Position numbers and translations under genes: made by a program
Shown: one piece after another, positions 13,154 to 15,531 of the stretch
Position numbering within the stretch: the first letter of the stretch is position 1
Layout of the letters: each line of letters begins with the position of its first letter
The notes under the pieces: generated by a model
Seen by the model: the letters and a program-made list of their open reading frames with translations, nothing else
The model's database searches: none
Told to the model about the DNA's origin: nothing
Origin: Elusimicrobia bacterium CG08_land_8_20_14_0_20_59_10
GTDB lineage: Bacteria > Elusimicrobiota > Elusimicrobia > Elusimicrobiales > UBA9959
Direction: 5' to 3'
Assembly (NCBI GenBank): GCA_002779045.1
Contig: PEXO01000310.1
Coordinates: 1 to 15,531 of the forward strand
DNA length: 15,531 bases

Positions 13154-14686
13154 TCATTCCCACTCTATCGTAGCGGGCGGCTTGGAGGTAATGTCGTAAA
13201 CCACGCGGTTAACTCCGCGCACCTCGCTGACTATGCGCGCCGAGATCTTTTGCAGCAGGTCGTGCGGAAGCCTGGACCAGTCGGCGGTCATGCCGTCCAC
13301 GGAGCTCACGCAGCGCAGCGCTATCGTATATTCGTAGGAGCGCTCATCTCCCATCACGCCCACGGAGCGCACGGGCAGCAGCACGCAGAAGGCCTGCCAG
13401 ATCTTCGAATACCAGCCGGCGGCCTGTATCTCTTCGCGCATCAGCCTGTCCGCCTCGCGCAGGAGTTTCAGCCTGTCCGGGGTAACTTCGCCCAGCACCC
13501 GTATGGCCAGCCCCGGCCCCGGGAAAGGATGCTGCATAAGCACCGGCTCCGGTATCTTAAGGCTGCGGCCCAGTTCGCGCACCTCGTCCTTAAAAAAGTA
13601 GCGCAGCGGCTCTATCAGCCCCATGTTCATCTTCTTCGGGAGCCCGCCCACGTTATGGTGGCTCTTTATAACGGCCGACGGGCCTTTCACGGAAACGGAC
13701 TCTATTACGTCCGGGTAAAGCGTGCCCTGCAGCAGCCAGGCCGCGTCCCTGACCTTCCTGGCTTCCTTGTCGAACACCTCGATAAAAGTATGGCCTATTA
13801 TCTTGCGCTTCCTCTCCGGAGAAGTAACGCCTTTCAGCCGCCCGAGGAACAGCGCGGAAGCGTCCACGATCTTCAGGCTGTAGCCGAACTTGTCCCGGAA
13901 CACCTCTTTCATGCGCTCGCGGTCGCCGTGCCGCAGTACGCCGGTATCCACAAAAATGCAGCGCAGTTTGTTGCCTATAGCTTTGTGGGCCAGCACCGCC
14001 GCCACCGACGAATCCACCCCGCCGGACAACCCGCAGATGACCGTCTTGCCGGCGGCCCGCTTCTTTATTTCCGCCACGCTTTCGGCCAGGAACGAGGCCG
14101 GCGTCCAGCGCTCCGTATATCTGCAGATCCCGCGCGCGAAATTCTCGAGAATTTTTGTCCCCTTTTCCGTATGATGCACTTCCGGGTGGAACTGCACGGC
14201 GTAAAGCCCGCGCTCCGGACTCTCCATGGCCGAGATATCCGAGCCGGCGGCCCGGGCCGTAACGCGGAAGCCGCGCGGCGCCCGCTTCACCTCGTCGCCG
14301 TGGCTCATCCACACGTTTATACCGCCGCTCACGCCCTTGAGCAGGCGGGACCCCTTCAACACTTTCAGCCGGCCCAGCCCGTATTCGCGTTTGGCGGCTT
14401 TGGACACGTTCCCGCCATAGACCTGCGCCATCAGCTGCATGCCGTAGCAGACGCCCAGCACGGGCAGCCCCATCGTGAAGATAGCGGGGTCGGGTTTTGG
14501 AGCGGCCTTGTCATAAACGCTCGACGGGCCGCCTGAAAGGATAATGCCTTTCGGCGAACGCGACAGCATCTCCTCCACCGGCGCGTTAAAGGGAAGTATC
14601 TCGCAATAGACCCGCAGGCCGCGAAGCCGCCGGGCGATAAGTTGCGTGTACTGGCTGCCGAAGTCGAGTATAAGTATTTGATCCAT
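13154..14686 (-). CDS. guaA: GMP synthase (glutamine-hydrolysing)
   Basis: The product is 510 aa, a standard GuaA length. The class I glutamine amidotransferase domain (1-190) has Cys80 in GVCYGMQ and His167/Glu169 in QFHPEVHHT. The ATP-pyrophosphatase domain has the PP-loop GLSGGVDSS (219-227). The dimerisation domain runs from about 390, with HPFPGPGLAIR and a final PPATIEWE, the invariant C-terminus of the family. It converts XMP, glutamine and ATP to GMP. The ATG at 14686 fits the family start (MDQILILDFGSQYTQLI); a TTG at 14695 would add three residues. Only a weak GAG precedes it. No gua riboswitch was seen upstream. The catalytic residues are all present. Confidence 0.97.
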   Translation of the reverse strand: MDQILILDFGSQYTQLIARRLRGLRVYCEILPFNAPVEEMLSRSPKGIILSGGPSSVYDKAAPKPDPAIFTMGLPVLGVCYGMQLMAQVYGGNVSKAAKREYGLGRLKVLKGSRLLKGVSGGINVWMSHGDEVKRAPRGFRVTARAAGSDISAMESPERGLYAVQFHPEVHHTEKGTKILENFARGICRYTERWTPASFLAESVAEIKKRAAGKTVICGLSGGVDSSVAAVLAHKAIGNKLRCIFVDTGVLRHGDRERMKEVFRDKFGYSLKIVDASALFLGRLKGVTSPERKRKIIGHTFIEVFDKEARKVRDAAWLLQGTLYPDVIESVSVKGPSAVIKSHHNVGGLPKKMNMGLIEPLRYFFKDEVRELGRSLKIPEPVLMQHPFPGPGLAIRVLGEVTPDRLKLLREADRLMREEIQAAGWYSKIWQAFCVLLPVRSVGVMGDERSYEYTIALRCVSSVDGMTADWSRLPHDLLQKISARIVSEVRGVNRVVYDITSKPPATIEWE

Positions 14687-14960
14687 AAATCTCAAAAGGG
14701 GAACCGCTGGGAAAATTCTAACAAATTAAGAAATATTCAGGTAATCCCGTTGAGGCGCCAGGGTGGCGCGGGGGCCTAAAAACCTGTTTTCAAACCCGAC
14801 ACGCGGGCGGATCAGGGACGCTGGTGAATTGTTTCCTGAATTATCTACAGGCCGGGATGTCGGGTTGCAATCAGGGATCAAGTCATAAGCGTCCCCTGCT
14901 ACTCCCGGTGCGGCCGAAAAAGACACGTTTCCGGCCGCTCGCCAATGGCGTCTAATAATA
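14687..14960. other. Intergenic region with interleaved inverted repeats
   Basis: This divergent gap lies between guaA (minus) and the right-edge barrel gene (plus). It contains a hairpin GCGCCA/TGGCGC (14755-14760 and 14764-14769) about 70 nt upstream of guaA. It also contains two interleaved pairs: AACCCGACA (14793-14801) with TGTCGGGTT (14858-14866), and CAGGGACGCT (14813-14822) with AGCGTCCCCTG (14888-14898). ATCAGGGA occurs twice (14811-14818 and 14870-14877). An open minus-strand frame (14726-14926) has no family likeness. No standard riboswitch was recognised. Confidence 0.4.
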
Positions 14961-14966
14961 TATAAT
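14961..14966 (+). promoter_or_regulatory. -10 box next to the right-edge gene start
   Basis: A perfect TATAAT lies in an AT-rich run, with 8 nt between it and the ATG at 14975. Transcription should start within a few bases of the start codon, giving a leaderless or nearly leaderless mRNA. No clear -35 box is present. Confidence 0.6.
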
Positions 14967-14974
14967 ACCTTGTA

Positions 14975-15531
14975 ATGAGAAAATTTTCGGCCATCCTCGC
15001 GCTCATGCTCTGGCTGCCGGCCTCCTTATTCGCCGCACGCTGGCTGGAGAACGATTATATATACGGTGCCAACGGGACAAAAGAAGATTCGCTTTCTTTC
15101 TACACAAGCATCTCGCAGCGTTTTACCGTGGGAGCGCAGGCGTCCGCCTACCACAACAATCTCTCCCTGGAATGGCTCTATTCCTACCGCCTGCCGCTGA
15201 TGTACTCCGGGCGCGGCAAGTTCATCTCCTTCACCCCGTTCGTCTACCCGGTAGCCGGCAGCACCCGCTCCGGGGCTTCCGGCGGCAAGATAGACCTGGT
15301 AACCTCCCTGACCGGCGCCGATAACGACAATTACCTGCACCTGACGCTCTCCGGCGCCCTGGCCCGGCAGCGCGCCATGCTGAGCGGCGCGGCGGATAAA
15401 AAAAGTTTTTCCGAGACCGCCTTCCAGCTGCAGATAGAAAAGTCCTTTTACAAACAGTTCATCTTCCTGGTTTCCGGGACCGGCTTCTCCAATCCGTCCG
15501 GAGTATCCAACAGGACGCTCGTTGCCCCGGC
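14975..15531 (+). CDS. Outer-membrane beta-barrel-like protein, truncated by the window edge
   Basis: The 185 codons inside the window stay open to the edge. The signal peptide is MRKFSAILALMLWLPASLFA (1-20), with likely cleavage before ARW. The rest alternates polar and aromatic residues in short strands, such as LSFYTSISQRFTVGAQASAY, LSLEWLYSYRLPLMY, KFISFTPFVYPVAG, YLHLTLSGALARQ and TAFQLQIEKSFYKQFIFLVSG. That is the appearance of a transmembrane beta-barrel with periplasmic turns. No named family was recognised; an outer-membrane or surface-exposed barrel of unknown function is the best reading. There is no Shine-Dalgarno; the -10 box sits 8 nt before the ATG. Confidence 0.75.
   Translation, partial: MRKFSAILALMLWLPASLFAARWLENDYIYGANGTKEDSLSFYTSISQRFTVGAQASAYHNNLSLEWLYSYRLPLMYSGRGKFISFTPFVYPVAGSTRSGASGGKIDLVTSLTGADNDNYLHLTLSGALARQRAMLSGAADKKSFSETAFQLQIEKSFYKQFIFLVSGTGFSNPSGVSNRTLVAP

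Noticed and set aside
13145..14536. A 463-residue plus-strand open frame
   Set aside because: It is antisense to guaA, whose catalytic motifs are all intact on the other strand.
14726..14926. A 66-residue minus-strand open frame upstream of guaA
   Set aside because: No ribosome site, no family likeness, and it covers the interleaved inverted repeats.
14687..14960. Purine (guanine) riboswitch upstream of guaA
   Set aside because: The conserved loop and junction sequences of the purine riboswitch are not seen on the minus strand; only generic hairpins are present.

Overview
The window is GC-rich (by eye about 58-60 %) and comes from a diderm bacterium. Outer-membrane barrel proteins, signal peptides, a PorV/PorQ-type protein, a FlgD-Ig/T9SS-CTD-like protein and a tail-fibre-like protein with an N-terminal FQGRL domain all point that way. 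This mix, next to a compact pantothenate/CoA operon, resembles Elusimicrobiota, but that is inference because no phylogenetic marker was compared. Nothing in the window looks like phage, IS or CRISPR.

Layout. 1-59 (-): start of a cut-off gene driven by a consensus sigma70 promoter (341-369), with a structured untranslated leader of about 275 nt. 388-1247 (-): a VOC/glyoxalase-like protein and a four-helix membrane protein whose promoter abuts its ATG. 1475-1549 (+): tRNA-Arg with the rare anticodon GCG, followed by a small Cys/His-tailed protein. 1859-2795 (+): nucleoside salvage pair ppnP-udk. 2903-7586 (+): one tightly packed operon of a DUF2520 Rossmann protein, panB, panC, coaC, coaB, coaX and panD. 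It would take ketoisovalerate and aspartate to 4'-phosphopantetheine; only coaD and coaE are absent, and the DUF2520 protein sits where a ketopantoate reductase would be expected. A perfect 45-bp tandem duplication lies on the panC/coaC junction and is read in frame into CoaC.

7722-11017 (+): a surface cluster of a PorV/UPF0164-like barrel fused to HEAT repeats, a small secreted protein with a FlgD/T9SS-CTD-like domain, and a secreted fibre-like protein. 11455-12471 (+): secreted trypsin-like serine protease with its own promoter and a strong terminator. 12546-14686 (-): guaA, then a short MgtE-N-like helical protein, then a broken FKBP prolyl isomerase that has lost its core. 14975-end (+): start of an outer-membrane barrel-like protein whose -10 box lies almost on its ATG.

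The strongest candidates for something undescribed are the 45-bp repeat in the CoA operon, the long leader at the left edge, the PorV-HEAT / CTD / fibre cluster, and the tRNA-Arg(GCG). Nothing seen proves a new defence or mobile system.
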